Assembly (NCBI RefSeq): GCF_902809865.1
Contig: NZ_CADDWH010000001.1
Location: forward strand, 1,860,001-1,924,000
Direction: 5' to 3'
Source: Halobacillus sp. Marseille-Q1614
GTDB lineage: Bacteria > Bacillota > Bacilli > Bacillales > Halobacillaceae
DNA: 64,000 nt
The notes under the pieces are model-generated. The model worked only from the letters and a program-made list of their open reading frames with translations. It was not told the origin of the DNA and made no database searches. Below are positions 6,963 through 14,442 of the stretch, in pieces. Within the stretch, counting starts at the first letter, position 1; the number at the start of each line of letters is the position of its first letter. A program made the translations under genes and the position numbers.

Positions 6963-7193
6963 TCATACAACGGCATATAAGCAACGTGTGACTATCGATG
7001 TAATCAACGGGGGTATATTACCGTAACTACTTCCGTTAACATACATTATGTTTACTAGTGTTCGTGTTCCATCGAACATTATGAACGTTGATATGACGGG
7101 GTTCTCGTTGGTCACTCGATGATTTACCGTGATTATGCTGATGTCATTCGGGTGCAATGCGAACAATAACGGGACTATCTGACTATGTGTCAT
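6963..7193 (-). CDS. Hypothetical element protein, 76 aa
   Basis: Starts ATG at 7193, overlapping the end of the upstream 113-aa ORF by 11 nt. The protein is hydrophobic and beta-like with no basic patches, and reads smoothly. The ribosome binding site is weak, so coupling to the upstream ORF would be needed. No family is recognised. Confidence 0.4.
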   Translation of the reverse strand: MTHSQIVPLLFALHPNDISIITVNHRVTNENPVISTFIMFDGTRTLVNIMYVNGSSYGNIPPLITSIVTRCLYAVV

Positions 7194-7524
7194 ACGAACT
7201 CACGTACGTTAAATACCGTGATACGCGACCGTACGTTTGCTGTTTCTGATGTTCACACCCCCCGGGGGGCATATAAGTGCAAACGCGCCTGCCGGGGTGA
7301 TAAACATTTCCGCCAGAAATCTCACAAGTCGATGTCTCACGATTGACTAACAAATCCCTTCGAATCTCTAACTTCCCTACACGCAAAATTTTTCGACAAA
7401 GTTGATCGAGGTTAAACGTAAAAAACGCTTGACCTTCCCCCTTTGCTAGGGAGGTAAAGGTCTTTTTTGTGGTCGTATGCCTGTTGTGCTGCCGATGAAT
7501 GATACGCTTTACACCCTTCTTCAA
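7183..7524 (-). CDS. Hypothetical basic element protein, 113 aa (TTG start)
   Basis: Start TTG at 7524 has a very strong AGGAGG binding site 6 nt upstream, the main support for this gene. The protein is basic (KKGVKRIIHRQHNRHTTTKK at the N-terminus) with several Cys and no recognised domain. Its coding DNA contains a strong hairpin (7431-7462) and a C6G6 palindrome (7258-7269), so the region may act partly as a structured leader. It is divergent from the plus-strand gene at 7630. Confidence 0.45.
   Translation of the reverse strand: MKKGVKRIIHRQHNRHTTTKKTFTSLAKGEGQAFFTFNLDQLCRKILRVGKLEIRRDLLVNRETSTCEISGGNVYHPGRRVCTYMPPGGCEHQKQQTYGRVSRYLTYVSSYDT
7258..7269. other. 12-bp palindrome CCCCCCGGGGGG
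   Basis: A perfect six-C/six-G palindrome, very unlikely by composition in this sequence, inside the 113-aa ORF. It could be a protein-binding site or a strong RNA hairpin nucleus. Confidence 0.6.
7431..7468 (+). terminator. Terminator-like hairpin, or MerR-type dyad
   Basis: GACCTT (7431-7436) pairs with AAGGTC (7457-7462), with extra C/G pairing inside, followed by six T. It would terminate a plus-strand transcript running antisense to the leader of the 113-aa ORF. Alternatively, TTGACC plus this C-run/G-run dyad resembles promoters controlled by MerR-family activators, but no MerR gene or metal exporter is nearby. Confidence 0.45.
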
Positions 7525-7629
7525 GCGCTACCTCCTATTAACTTTAAAGTAAATTTCACCTATTAATTACATTAATTTACAATATATGATACTATTGAAC
7601 TGTTAAATTAAATCTGGGGGGTTATTCAT

Positions 7630-8580
7630 TTGAGAGTTAGTGAGTTTTGGGAGTTAAATGCCAGGCAGAGTGAGTTAGATTTTGTCGATGTAAATACCGA
7701 TACAGATGTTGAATTATATGTTGACCCGTGTTGGATTCATACAATAAACACACCATGGTTTAGACAGGCTACCGCTACTATTGAGGATTTTTTCAACCAT
7801 ATTCTCAACCTTTACGAAAATCGACAATACAAGGAAGCAAAACAGTTATTTCATTATGCCCAAGAACCTAATGAAATCTGCTTCGGACTCTCCACGAATG
7901 CTCCAGAAGGTACTGGTGCATCCCCTGAAATGCTTGAGAAAGTTTTTGATAACATCCTAGAAGCACAAATGATTGACCAAGGTCTAATTGAACGCCTAGA
8001 GGATATCCATGTATTTGTCGAAGATTTTGGACAGGACAGATTGTCAGATTTAGTGGTCAACATAATTAGAATGCACCTTGTAGAGTTTACAGAGGAACAA
8101 TGCAGAAAATATGGGATTGACATAAACCAAGAAGAGAGACAGTTAGCTCACTATTGGAACACCGAAACCCACAGTTGGCAAGAATGTAACCGAAGCCCCC
8201 TTGTAATACACAACAAAGATATCTTACTCGTCCCTAAAACTATTGCCGTGAAAAATTACAAATATAATGCTAGTCAATACTGTACCCACTTCGTTCTAAC
8301 CAGACGCAAAGACTATCATTTAGCTAACGATACTGGCTTAGTAAGAAGAGAGCCCACTAAAAAAGGTGAAGTAATCCCTAAAGTTTACAAAAAAGACATT
8401 CGAGAACAGGAGATAAAAGACCCTGGTAAGAGTGAAAAACAATACGTAAGAGAAATTACTGAACAGGAAAGAGGTTTAATTCAACAGTTCAGAGACGGTA
8501 TAGCTGATATTCTTCTCGACGAAAAAAGAACTAACAAACTAACCGACGAAGAATTGGAAGAAATGTTGGAAAACCTATAA
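7630..8580 (+). CDS. Unknown cargo protein, 316 aa
   Basis: A standalone plus-strand gene in a minus-strand element, with clearly AT-richer DNA than its neighbours. TTG start at 7630 with a GGGGGG binding site 8 nt upstream; a good terminator follows (8592-8618). The product is soluble and acidic: an N-terminal FWELNARQSELDFVDVNTDT segment, a central alpha/beta part with FGQDRLSDLVVNIIR, and a charged helical C-terminus. I do not recognise the family with certainty; similar-looking proteins occur as lone accessory genes in mobile elements. Its position and composition are those of recently acquired cargo, possibly antiviral defence, which is inference. Confidence 0.85.
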   Translation: MRVSEFWELNARQSELDFVDVNTDTDVELYVDPCWIHTINTPWFRQATATIEDFFNHILNLYENRQYKEAKQLFHYAQEPNEICFGLSTNAPEGTGASPEMLEKVFDNILEAQMIDQGLIERLEDIHVFVEDFGQDRLSDLVVNIIRMHLVEFTEEQCRKYGIDINQEERQLAHYWNTETHSWQECNRSPLVIHNKDILLVPKTIAVKNYKYNASQYCTHFVLTRRKDYHLANDTGLVRREPTKKGEVIPKVYKKDIREQEIKDPGKSEKQYVREITEQERGLIQQFRDGIADILLDEKRTNKLTDEELEEMLENL

Positions 8581-8591
8581 TCCATCCTAAA

Positions 8592-8618
8592 ACGCTACTG
8601 CTAATTAGTGGCGTTTTT
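8592..8618 (+). terminator. Terminator of the 316-aa cargo gene
   Basis: ACGCTACT pairs with AGTGGCGT (one wobble) around a 7-nt loop, followed by TTTT(C). It lies 11 nt after the stop. With four T on the other strand it may also serve the convergent gene at 8620-9354. Confidence 0.8.
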
Positions 8619-8619
8619 C

Positions 8620-9354
8620 TTATTGGGAATATAGTCTAGCCATTTCTCGCAAATAAAGCCCTCGACTAACCTTCTTCCATGCTGCGTACAGATAGCTCTG
8701 GAGATTACGTACCTTGCCCTCTTTGTAACGTCTGATGCACGATAAGAAGGCGTCTACATACTCCGGGTTCTCCTCCGCCTTCAACGTTGAATCTATCGAT
8801 CCCTTCGCTTTGTATAGAGTTCCTATCGTTTTATATAAGTCCTTTGCGTTAAAGAACGGAGAAAACGCTTGATAGAGTTCCCGTGGCAACGAATGCTTTA
8901 ATACTAGCGTCTCATTTGTATTACTAGGTTTATCTCGCTTATGTAAAGGTTCATTGTCGTTTGATGCCTTATTCTCGGCATTACTGCGGGCTTTATCGTC
9001 TACTTCACGCTCTGTCATACGTGAGGTCACGAAAGGTTTTATTACGATGATATTCGCGCCTGTGCCCCCGCTTTTCGGACGTATAAATCGCACCCTATCG
9101 ATGATGTCGAGCGCTTCGAGTTTACTAACGATCCTACGTACAGTGCGGTCTGACTTATCGACACCCTCAGCGATTGTGACTGCCTTTAGATGCGATGCTC
9201 CTGCGTACTTTACTGAATAACGTGAAATGAATCGTAGCACCTGCCGGTCACTTGCCGTTAAATGCTCGTGGTTATGTACCTCGTGTTGCTTGACGTGGTA
9301 GTTTAATTCCTGCGTACTGTTAAATGTGGAATAGTCCGATAAGTATATGGTCAT
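8620..9354 (-). CDS. Winged-helix replication/regulatory protein, 244 aa
   Basis: Residues about 30-100 hold a winged-helix domain: LTASDRQVLRFISRYSVKY, then HLKAVTIAEGVDKSDRTVRRIVSKLEAL, the recognition-helix region. A polar linker (residues 115-150) and a helical C-terminal domain ending LQSYLYAAWKKVSRG follow. This layout matches helix-turn-helix proteins common on Bacillaceae plasmids and phages, often placed near replication genes. Start set at ATG 9354 (GGAGG 7 nt upstream); the ORF extends to 9384 without support. A replication-initiation role is inference. Confidence 0.75.
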   Translation of the reverse strand: MTIYLSDYSTFNSTQELNYHVKQHEVHNHEHLTASDRQVLRFISRYSVKYAGASHLKAVTIAEGVDKSDRTVRRIVSKLEALDIIDRVRFIRPKSGGTGANIIVIKPFVTSRMTEREVDDKARSNAENKASNDNEPLHKRDKPSNTNETLVLKHSLPRELYQAFSPFFNAKDLYKTIGTLYKAKGSIDSTLKAEENPEYVDAFLSCIRRYKEGKVRNLQSYLYAAWKKVSRGLYLREMARLYSQ

Positions 9355-9423
9355 GTCGTGTCCTCCCGATTGGGCACACCTCACACAAACGTACGTTCGA
9401 TTAAATAGACATACTTGCCGAAT

Positions 9424-9452
9424 TTGACAGCCTTTCCTTTTTTCGATATACT
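9424..9452 (+). promoter_or_regulatory. Strong sigma-A promoter (plus strand)
   Basis: TTGACA (9424-9429), exactly 17 nt, then TATACT (9447-9452). A near-consensus vegetative promoter pointing right, with no plus-strand protein gene downstream. Confidence 0.75.
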
Positions 9453-9458
9453 TTCATT

Positions 9459-9526
9459 TAGGTGATGAGTGCATATCGTTTGGCTACGGCAAGTCCGTAC
9501 GTTAGGCGGTGCGCTCTTTTTTTTTT
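9459..9526 (+). ncRNA. Candidate small RNA of the element, ~70 nt
   Basis: Starts about 7 nt after the strong promoter and ends in a short hairpin (CGTAC 9496-9500 with GTGCG 9509-9513) and a run of ten T (9517-9526). It lies between the 3' end of the recombinase gene and the winged-helix gene and would run convergent to the recombinase transcript. A leaky transcript would be antisense to it. A GTG-initiated ORF from 9469 overlaps but mirrors the recombinase coding frame. Confidence 0.4.
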
Positions 9527-9536
9527 ATTTGCTTGT

Positions 9537-10450
9537 TTACAACTTCCTTTTACGTGGTCGACTTAACTTTGCCGATACATTATTGATTGGGCTGTACTTT
9601 GTGTGTTGTGCCCTTAATGCCTTGTTCGACAGATGCGTGTACCTTACGACCATACGTAAATCTGCATGTCCCAGTAACATCTGCAAGTGCCGCATGTCCC
9701 CGCCTGACTCGAGAAATGCCGTTGCAGCCGAATGTCTTAAGATGTGCGGATACACGTTTTTACGTATTCCTACTACTTCAGCGTGATCATTCAAACGTTT
9801 CCTAAAGTGATCCCTTGTGATCTTTTCGCCGTAGTTAGTTAGAAAAACGTACGGGTTGTCGAAATCCTCGTTTGCTTCGATTAGACGTTTCAGTAGACGT
9901 AAAGTAATCGGCTTTAACGGTAACGTACGAGTCTTACGTGACTTAGCTGTTTCAGCACGAATAGTCACCGTGTTATCGTGCATACTGTAATCATTAACGG
10001 TGGTATTAATCGCCTCGCTAACCCGCATCATGCCATCTAGTAGCACGTGCATTAGTACGTAATCTCTGTAACCTGCATAAGATTCTTTGTCAGGCGCTTT
10101 AAGTAATCGTTTTAACTCGTCATTGTTTAGGACGTCGATCTTTTCACGGGGGTCAGGAACGTTTTTAACGGGTAGGCATTGATAATCTCCTCGTCATACA
10201 GACACCGAAACATAACACGTAATGTCTTTAATCGGGTGTTAATAGTACTCGGGGCTAAATGTAATTCCTCACGCATGTATAAAACGTACTCCCGAAACAG
10301 TTTCTTATCGATAGCCCTGCCGGTGTTGTCGGCCAGGAATGTCGAAAAATAGCCGTAGTTATCCCGGTACTGCTTTAACGTCGAGTCTGCACGTCCCTCA
10401 GCCGACTTGATCGATAGGAACGTTTGAAATAGTTGATCGATTTCTCGCAT
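9537..10450 (-). pseudogene. Tyrosine recombinase/integrase, frameshifted
   Basis: The N-terminal core-binding domain (107 codons from ATG 10450) and the catalytic domain (171 codons from an internal ATG, ending at 9537) are in different frames, but the intervening 75 nt read on smoothly in the second frame (VPDPREKIDVLNNDELKRLL). One extra A in the run of five at 10162-10166 would restore a 304-aa protein of normal length. Catalytic residues are all there: Arg in GMMRVSEA, HILRH, LLGH, and Tyr in RYTHLS. It lies beside tRNA-Val, its likely target. Either a real inactivating deletion or a homopolymer error. Confidence 0.9.
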
Positions 10451-10485
10451 AAAAAAAAAGCACCATCCCCTCGTTGGAATGGCGC
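10451..10485 (-). terminator. Terminator between tRNA-Val and the integrase
   Basis: On the minus strand GCGCCATTCC (10476-10485) pairs with GGGATGGTGC region (10460-10470), followed by nine T that run into the integrase ATG. It should end the tRNA transcript and keep it from driving the integrase. Confidence 0.8.
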
Positions 10486-10592
10486 CGTAACCTTGTATAT
10501 GAAACGTTTAGTTAACGATAAAAGTCCCCGAAAATGTAAAAGCGCCACAAACCGCTATTTAAAGCGACTCATGGCGCAACACTTTGTATGGA

Positions 10593-10665
10593 TGATTCCG
10601 ATTGGGCTCGAACCAACGACCTCCACCCTGTCAAGGTGGCGCTCTCCCAGCTGAGCTACGGAATC
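10593..10665 (-). tRNA. tRNA-Val (GAC)
   Basis: 73 nt with a 7-bp acceptor stem (GATTCCG/CGGAATC), D-arm AGCTCAGCTGGGAGAGC, anticodon arm CCACC-TTGACAG-GGTGG with anticodon GAC, and T-arm with GGTTCGAGCCC. CCA is not encoded. The 3' end faces the element, making it the probable attachment site. Confidence 0.97.
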
Positions 10666-10704
10666 ATTATGTAAATCTGGTGTTAAGTTGTTCGAACAAT
10701 TACT

Positions 10705-10733
10705 AATATACAACGCCATGAAGATGTTGTCAA
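10705..10733 (-). promoter_or_regulatory. tRNA-Val promoter
   Basis: On the minus strand TTGACA, a 17-nt spacer, then TATATT, placed about 40 nt upstream of the tRNA 5' end. Confidence 0.85.
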
Positions 10734-10896
10734 CGAATTTTCGAGATGTTTTTAAAACATGTCGAAGTTTGGTGCTTTCTGTCACTTCGTGTATCGGTAG
10801 TACCTTTTCCTGAATAATGTGATAAAATAAGGGTGAAACCGTTTTTTGGCAGACAGGATCTTTTCGAAAAAATGGTTGGGCGTTAGGAGGCAGCTT

Positions 10897-11628
10897 ATGG
10901 GACGTAAAGGAAATATGCAGGATTATACGATTTCTAGTCGATACTTAGATGAAGAAATGACGCTGAAAGTTTATACCCCGGAGAATTATTCACCGCTGTA
11001 TAAGTACCATTTCTGTATTATGCAGGACGGCAATGACTATTTCCAGATGGGGCGTGCAGCAACGCTGAGTGATCAGCTGCACGCTGAACGGGAAATTGAA
11101 AATACAATATTTATTGGGATCCATTATAATGATAAATATGACCGCAGGGAGAAGTATCATCCGGATGGGGAAAAACAGGGCGATTATGTGAATTTCCTCG
11201 TTCGTGAGGTTGTACCTTTTCTTGATGAGACACTTCCTGGGTACAGCATGGGACGGGGCCGGACGCTTGTTGGTGATTCTCTTGCGGGTACTCTCGCTTT
11301 AATGACGGCGGCCAGATTCCCGAATATTTTTGGAAATGTAATTATGCAGAGTCCTTATGTTAATGAGGATGTACTGGATTATATTCAGTCGATTTCTGAT
11401 TTGTCGTCCCTGACGATCTACCACACGATCGGGAGTCAGGAAACTGAAGTGGAAACTACGGATGGCCAGGTCAAAGATTTTGTTGAGCCTAATTTAAAGC
11501 TCCGTGATTATTTAAGTGATCAGCCTCTTTCTTATGAGTTTCATGAGCTGGATGGCGATCATACATGGGGCACATGGCAGAAGGATTTTAAAAGAGCATT
11601 ATTATCAATATTTTCTAAGGAAGAATAG
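10897..11628 (+). CDS. yjcH: Esterase, alpha/beta hydrolase (YjcH-like), 243 aa
   Basis: Esterase-D-type alpha/beta hydrolase fold. The nucleophile elbow GDSLAG lies near residue 126, and the HTWGTW motif near the C-terminus supplies the catalytic His. Start set at ATG 10897 because AGGAGG lies 6 nt upstream; the longer ORF to 10846 has no binding site. It heads a three-gene operon with yjcG and yjcF in the same order as around B. subtilis yjcFGH, with 13 nt to the next gene. The natural substrate is unknown. Confidence 0.88.
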   Translation: MGRKGNMQDYTISSRYLDEEMTLKVYTPENYSPLYKYHFCIMQDGNDYFQMGRAATLSDQLHAEREIENTIFIGIHYNDKYDRREKYHPDGEKQGDYVNFLVREVVPFLDETLPGYSMGRGRTLVGDSLAGTLALMTAARFPNIFGNVIMQSPYVNEDVLDYIQSISDLSSLTIYHTIGSQETEVETTDGQVKDFVEPNLKLRDYLSDQPLSYEFHELDGDHTWGTWQKDFKRALLSIFSKEE

Positions 11629-11641
11629 GAGGTCACGGAAA

Positions 11642-12154
11642 ATGAAGTACGGTATTGCTATCTTTCCATCAAAAAAAGTACAGGATGAGGCTAATTCTTA
11701 CAGGAAGCGTTATGACCCGCATTATGCATTAATTCCACCACACATCACAGTAAAAGAACCTTTTGAGGCTGACGAAGAGCAGCTGGAAACCGAAATCATT
11801 CCAGAACTTAAGAAGGTTGCCAGGGAATCTCATCCTTTTAAAATTCATATCCGTAAAGTGAGCTCATTTACGCCGGTGACTAACACGATTTACTTAAAAA
11901 TCGAGCACAATGATGATATTGATACGCTAAATGACAAGCTGAATTCAGGGGCCCTCCCTCATAACCAGGAATACTCATTTGTCCCTCATATTACAATTGC
12001 TCAGAAGCTGTCGGACGAAGAGTTCTCTGATGTTTACGGCAGTATGAGAATGCTGGACTTTGACATTGAGGATAAGCTCGATCGCTTTCAGCTTCTATAC
12101 CAGCTCGAAAATGGGGCCTGGAGCGTATATGAAACGTTCCGTCTGGGAGAGTAA
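11642..12154 (+). CDS. yjcG: 2H phosphoesterase / 2'-5' RNA ligase-like protein (YjcG), 170 aa
   Basis: Two HxT motifs define the 2H phosphoesterase fold: PPHITVKEPF near residue 35 and VPHITIAQ near residue 115. Members act on cyclic phosphodiester ends of RNA or small nucleotides. AGGAGG 9 nt before ATG 11642 fixes the start; the longer upstream ORF overlaps yjcH. Five nt separate it from yjcF. Cytosolic; the biological substrate is unknown. Confidence 0.9.
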   Translation: MKYGIAIFPSKKVQDEANSYRKRYDPHYALIPPHITVKEPFEADEEQLETEIIPELKKVARESHPFKIHIRKVSSFTPVTNTIYLKIEHNDDIDTLNDKLNSGALPHNQEYSFVPHITIAQKLSDEEFSDVYGSMRMLDFDIEDKLDRFQLLYQLENGAWSVYETFRLGE

Positions 12155-12159
12155 TCTGC

Positions 12160-12588
12160 ATGGATGTGGAGATTCGAACAGTAACGAACGATGGTGAAAA
12201 GAAGGATGCTTTTTCTGTCCGCGAAACCGTGTTTATTCATGAACAGCAGGTTCCTCCTGAAGATGAGCACGACGATTTCGACGAGACAGCAACCCATATC
12301 GTCGGCTACGATAAGGATAAACCGCTGCTTGCCGGGCGTCTCCGTTTTGTCGGTGAATACGGGAAGTTCGAGCGCATCTGTGTCCTTTCCTCTCACCGCG
12401 GTTTGTCTCTTGGCAAACAGGTGATTGCCCATATGGAACGCGTCACGAAGGAATCCGGCTACACCAAAGCGAAGCTGAACGCCCAGACTCATGCCGAAGG
12501 ATTTTATAAGAATTTAGGCTATGAAACTGTTTCTGATGAGTTTATGGATGCGGGCATCCCTCACGTAACGATGGTGAAAACTTTATAA
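12160..12588 (+). CDS. yjcF: GNAT N-acetyltransferase (YjcF-like), 142 aa
   Basis: ElaA/YjcF-type GNAT. N-terminal VRETVFIHEQQVP signature, central strand RICVLSSHRGLSLGKQVI containing the acetyl-CoA-binding loop (R/Q-x-x-G-x-G/A-like), and NAQTHAEGFYKNLGY near the end. Last gene of the yjcH-yjcG-yjcF operon; a terminator follows directly. Substrate unknown. Confidence 0.9.
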   Translation: MDVEIRTVTNDGEKKDAFSVRETVFIHEQQVPPEDEHDDFDETATHIVGYDKDKPLLAGRLRFVGEYGKFERICVLSSHRGLSLGKQVIAHMERVTKESGYTKAKLNAQTHAEGFYKNLGYETVSDEFMDAGIPHVTMVKTL

Positions 12589-12594
12589 AAAAGC

Positions 12595-12625
12595 AAAGAC
12601 CTGTTGAAATTCAACAGGTCTTTTT
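12595..12625 (+). terminator. Terminator of the yjcHGF operon
   Basis: A 13-bp stem AAAGACCTGTTGA/TCAACAGGTCTTT with a tiny loop, followed by T residues. Confidence 0.9.
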
Positions 12626-12687
12626 GTATAAAAGACCCCTTCCTCGTCTACAATGCTAAAAGACTATTGACTAAGGGCGGGGATTTT

Positions 12688-13374
12688 ATGGATTATATGC
12701 GAATACTTGTGGAGTCCCTCTTTGGTTTCGGCGCCTTGTTTGTTTTGACGAAAGCGCTTGGAAAAACCGAAATCACTCAAATTACAGCTTTTGACTTTAT
12801 CGCTGCGCTTGTACTTGGGGAATTAGTCGGCAATGGTTTGTATGATAAAGAAGTAGGAATTACTCAAATTGCTTTTGCGGTTTTTTTATGGGGTACAATG
12901 ATCTATGTAACAGAAATTATTACAGAAAAGTTTAAAGGAACTCGCAGCCTGCTTGAGGGGAACCCGGTCGTCCTTATTAAACAGGGGCAGCTTGACTTTG
13001 AAGTGATGAAAAAAAGCAAGCTGGATATCAATCAGCTGCAGCATCTGCTGCGGCAAAAAGACATCTTTTCCCTACAGGATGTTTTGTTTGCGGTCCTAGA
13101 AACTAATGGAACGATTTCAGCCATGAAAAAGCCCGCGGCAGATACTCCTACTCGCTCTGATTTAAACTTACCCCTCACAAGGCAGACGCTGCCAAGACTT
13201 CTCATAAGCGATGGAGAGGTCCTATGGGACAATCTAGAAGAACTGAACCTGGATAAAAACTGGCTCGAGTCCGAACTCAGGCTGCAAAATTACTTTCAGG
13301 TAGAAGACGTACTTATTGCAGAATACACGCCGGGCGAAGAGCTTTTTATTATGGGTTATGAACGAACTGGATAA
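12688..13374 (+). CDS. DUF421 / YetF-family membrane protein, 228 aa
   Basis: Three predicted N-terminal membrane helices (residues about 5-22, 33-52, 58-78), the second with the family-typical FDFIAALVLGELVGN, then a cytosolic domain with EGNPVVLIKQGQLD and a C-terminal WLESELR segment. Relatives YetF/YfjF/YrbG are sporulation or stress membrane proteins of unclear function. Start at ATG 12688 with GGCGGGG upstream. Its 3' end overlaps the convergent hydrolase gene by 19 nt, and its terminator lies inside that gene. Confidence 0.85.
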   Translation: MDYMRILVESLFGFGALFVLTKALGKTEITQITAFDFIAALVLGELVGNGLYDKEVGITQIAFAVFLWGTMIYVTEIITEKFKGTRSLLEGNPVVLIKQGQLDFEVMKKSKLDINQLQHLLRQKDIFSLQDVLFAVLETNGTISAMKKPAADTPTRSDLNLPLTRQTLPRLLISDGEVLWDNLEELNLDKNWLESELRLQNYFQVEDVLIAEYTPGEELFIMGYERTG

Positions 13375-14258
13375 AACGTCCATTTAAAATCACTCACGGC
13401 GTGGGTGATTTTTTCAGTGTGGATTAATCCTGTCAGATAAGCGGTCACAGCTGTTTTAAATAACAGCCATTGAGGCAGCTTTGAAGCCTTCACTTTATAT
13501 TTGGCACACATCCTCGATACCGCTTCTTCATGAGTAATCCCGCCAGGATGCTTGTATATAAGCACTTCTAAAGAATGAAGGATGCTCATATGGTAATCGA
13601 TATTAGCCTGAAGGGTATCTTTGAAGTCGGTCTCATATCTGCCGTGGCCGGGAACCGCTCCTTTGGCGTCCAGCCCTTTTAGCTTTTCGAGCGACTGAAG
13701 AGTTTTTTCGACATCGGTAATGTAAGGAATACGGTGCTTATCAAGCTGGTCTTTACCAAAATACGCATCAGCTGCATAAAGTGTATCGTAAGCTAATAGC
13801 GAGAGCTGATTATAACTGTGGCCGGGGGTCCTAATGGCTTCTACCTGCATGGTGCCAATGAGCTGTTCCCCTGCTTCAGCCGTTTCATCCACCTGCATCT
13901 CAGGTCCTTGCAGAAACTTATTGTGCAGCTCAGGCAGAGGGTCGTTTCCCCCGAATAAATATAGCGGTTCTAAAGAAGGATTGCGTAAAATAGCCTCCTC
14001 TAAATGAGGCGCGAGCGTATGTATATCGTAATGACTCTGCAGGTAGGCAGCTCCGCCATAATGATCGGCATGGGCATGGGTAATAAAAAGATGTGTCAAA
14101 GGAAGCTTGTGCTGCTCAAGCTCCTTGACCACCTTTTTGACGGATGATTTATCAATGCCTGTATCGATTAACAAACCGGTTTTTCCATCTGTTACATATC
14201 CAACGTTAACCGCGCTTTCGTAAATATAACAATGTTGATTGATATTTTTAAAAGTCAT
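13356..14258 (-). CDS. Metallo-beta-lactamase-fold hydrolase, 300 aa
   Basis: The metal-binding motif THAHADHYGG lies near residues 59-68, a further His in TPGHSYN near residue 141, and GHGRYE near residue 200, as in glyoxalase-II/MBL-fold hydrolases. The C-terminal 80 residues are a helical extension of the type seen in MBL proteins with a winged-helix-like tail. GGAGA upstream of ATG 14258. Monocistronic; substrate unknown. Confidence 0.9.
   Translation of the reverse strand: MTFKNINQHCYIYESAVNVGYVTDGKTGLLIDTGIDKSSVKKVVKELEQHKLPLTHLFITHAHADHYGGAAYLQSHYDIHTLAPHLEEAILRNPSLEPLYLFGGNDPLPELHNKFLQGPEMQVDETAEAGEQLIGTMQVEAIRTPGHSYNQLSLLAYDTLYAADAYFGKDQLDKHRIPYITDVEKTLQSLEKLKGLDAKGAVPGHGRYETDFKDTLQANIDYHMSILHSLEVLIYKHPGGITHEEAVSRMCAKYKVKASKLPQWLLFKTAVTAYLTGLIHTEKITHAVSDFKWTFYPVRS
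13386..13414 (+). terminator. Terminator of the YetF-like gene
   Basis: AAATCACTCAC/GTGGGTGATTT stem with a 2-3-nt loop and a T run, 12 nt after the stop, inside the 3' end of the convergent hydrolase gene. Confidence 0.75.
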
Positions 14259-14442
14259 AGAAAATTTCTCCTGCTTTTTTACTTTCTATATAGTTTCGCT
14301 AAAGCGCCGGCCTTTTCCTGTAATTTCTGAATAAACTTGTTCCTTTAATTTTTGATTTTTTCTTACCTTTTTATAATGTACGGTTTTCGGGACGTGTAGG
14401 GGCTGTGTGAAATAAGAAAGATATCTTCTCTCCTGTTCTTCG

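Larger units (their letters stand above)
1..10592 (-). mobile_element. Integrative element (partial) at tRNA-Val
   Basis: A block of mostly minus-strand small genes that breaks the B. subtilis-like gene order seen to the right. It is bounded on the right by a tyrosine recombinase lying directly downstream of the 3' end of tRNA-Val, the usual layout for prophages, ICEs and satellites that integrate into tRNA 3' ends. It carries an HNH endonuclease, an XRE regulator and a plasmid/phage-type winged-helix protein. The DNA looks visibly rich in ACGT and CGTA words compared with the rest. No terminase, capsid, relaxase or VirB4-like gene is visible, so the element class is undecided. The left end is outside the window. 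Confidence 0.75.

Noticed and set aside
9469-9786. 105-codon plus-strand ORF with hydrophobic start
   Set aside because: It mirrors the recombinase catalytic domain on the other strand and crosses the T10 terminator run; most likely a shadow.
10593-10612. Second tRNA-Val 3'-end copy (att) within the element
   Set aside because: No matching direct repeat was found elsewhere in the first 10 kb; the distal att is probably outside the window.
10433-10785. ORFs on both strands across the tRNA-Val gene
   Set aside because: They overlap the tRNA and its promoter/terminator and have no binding sites.
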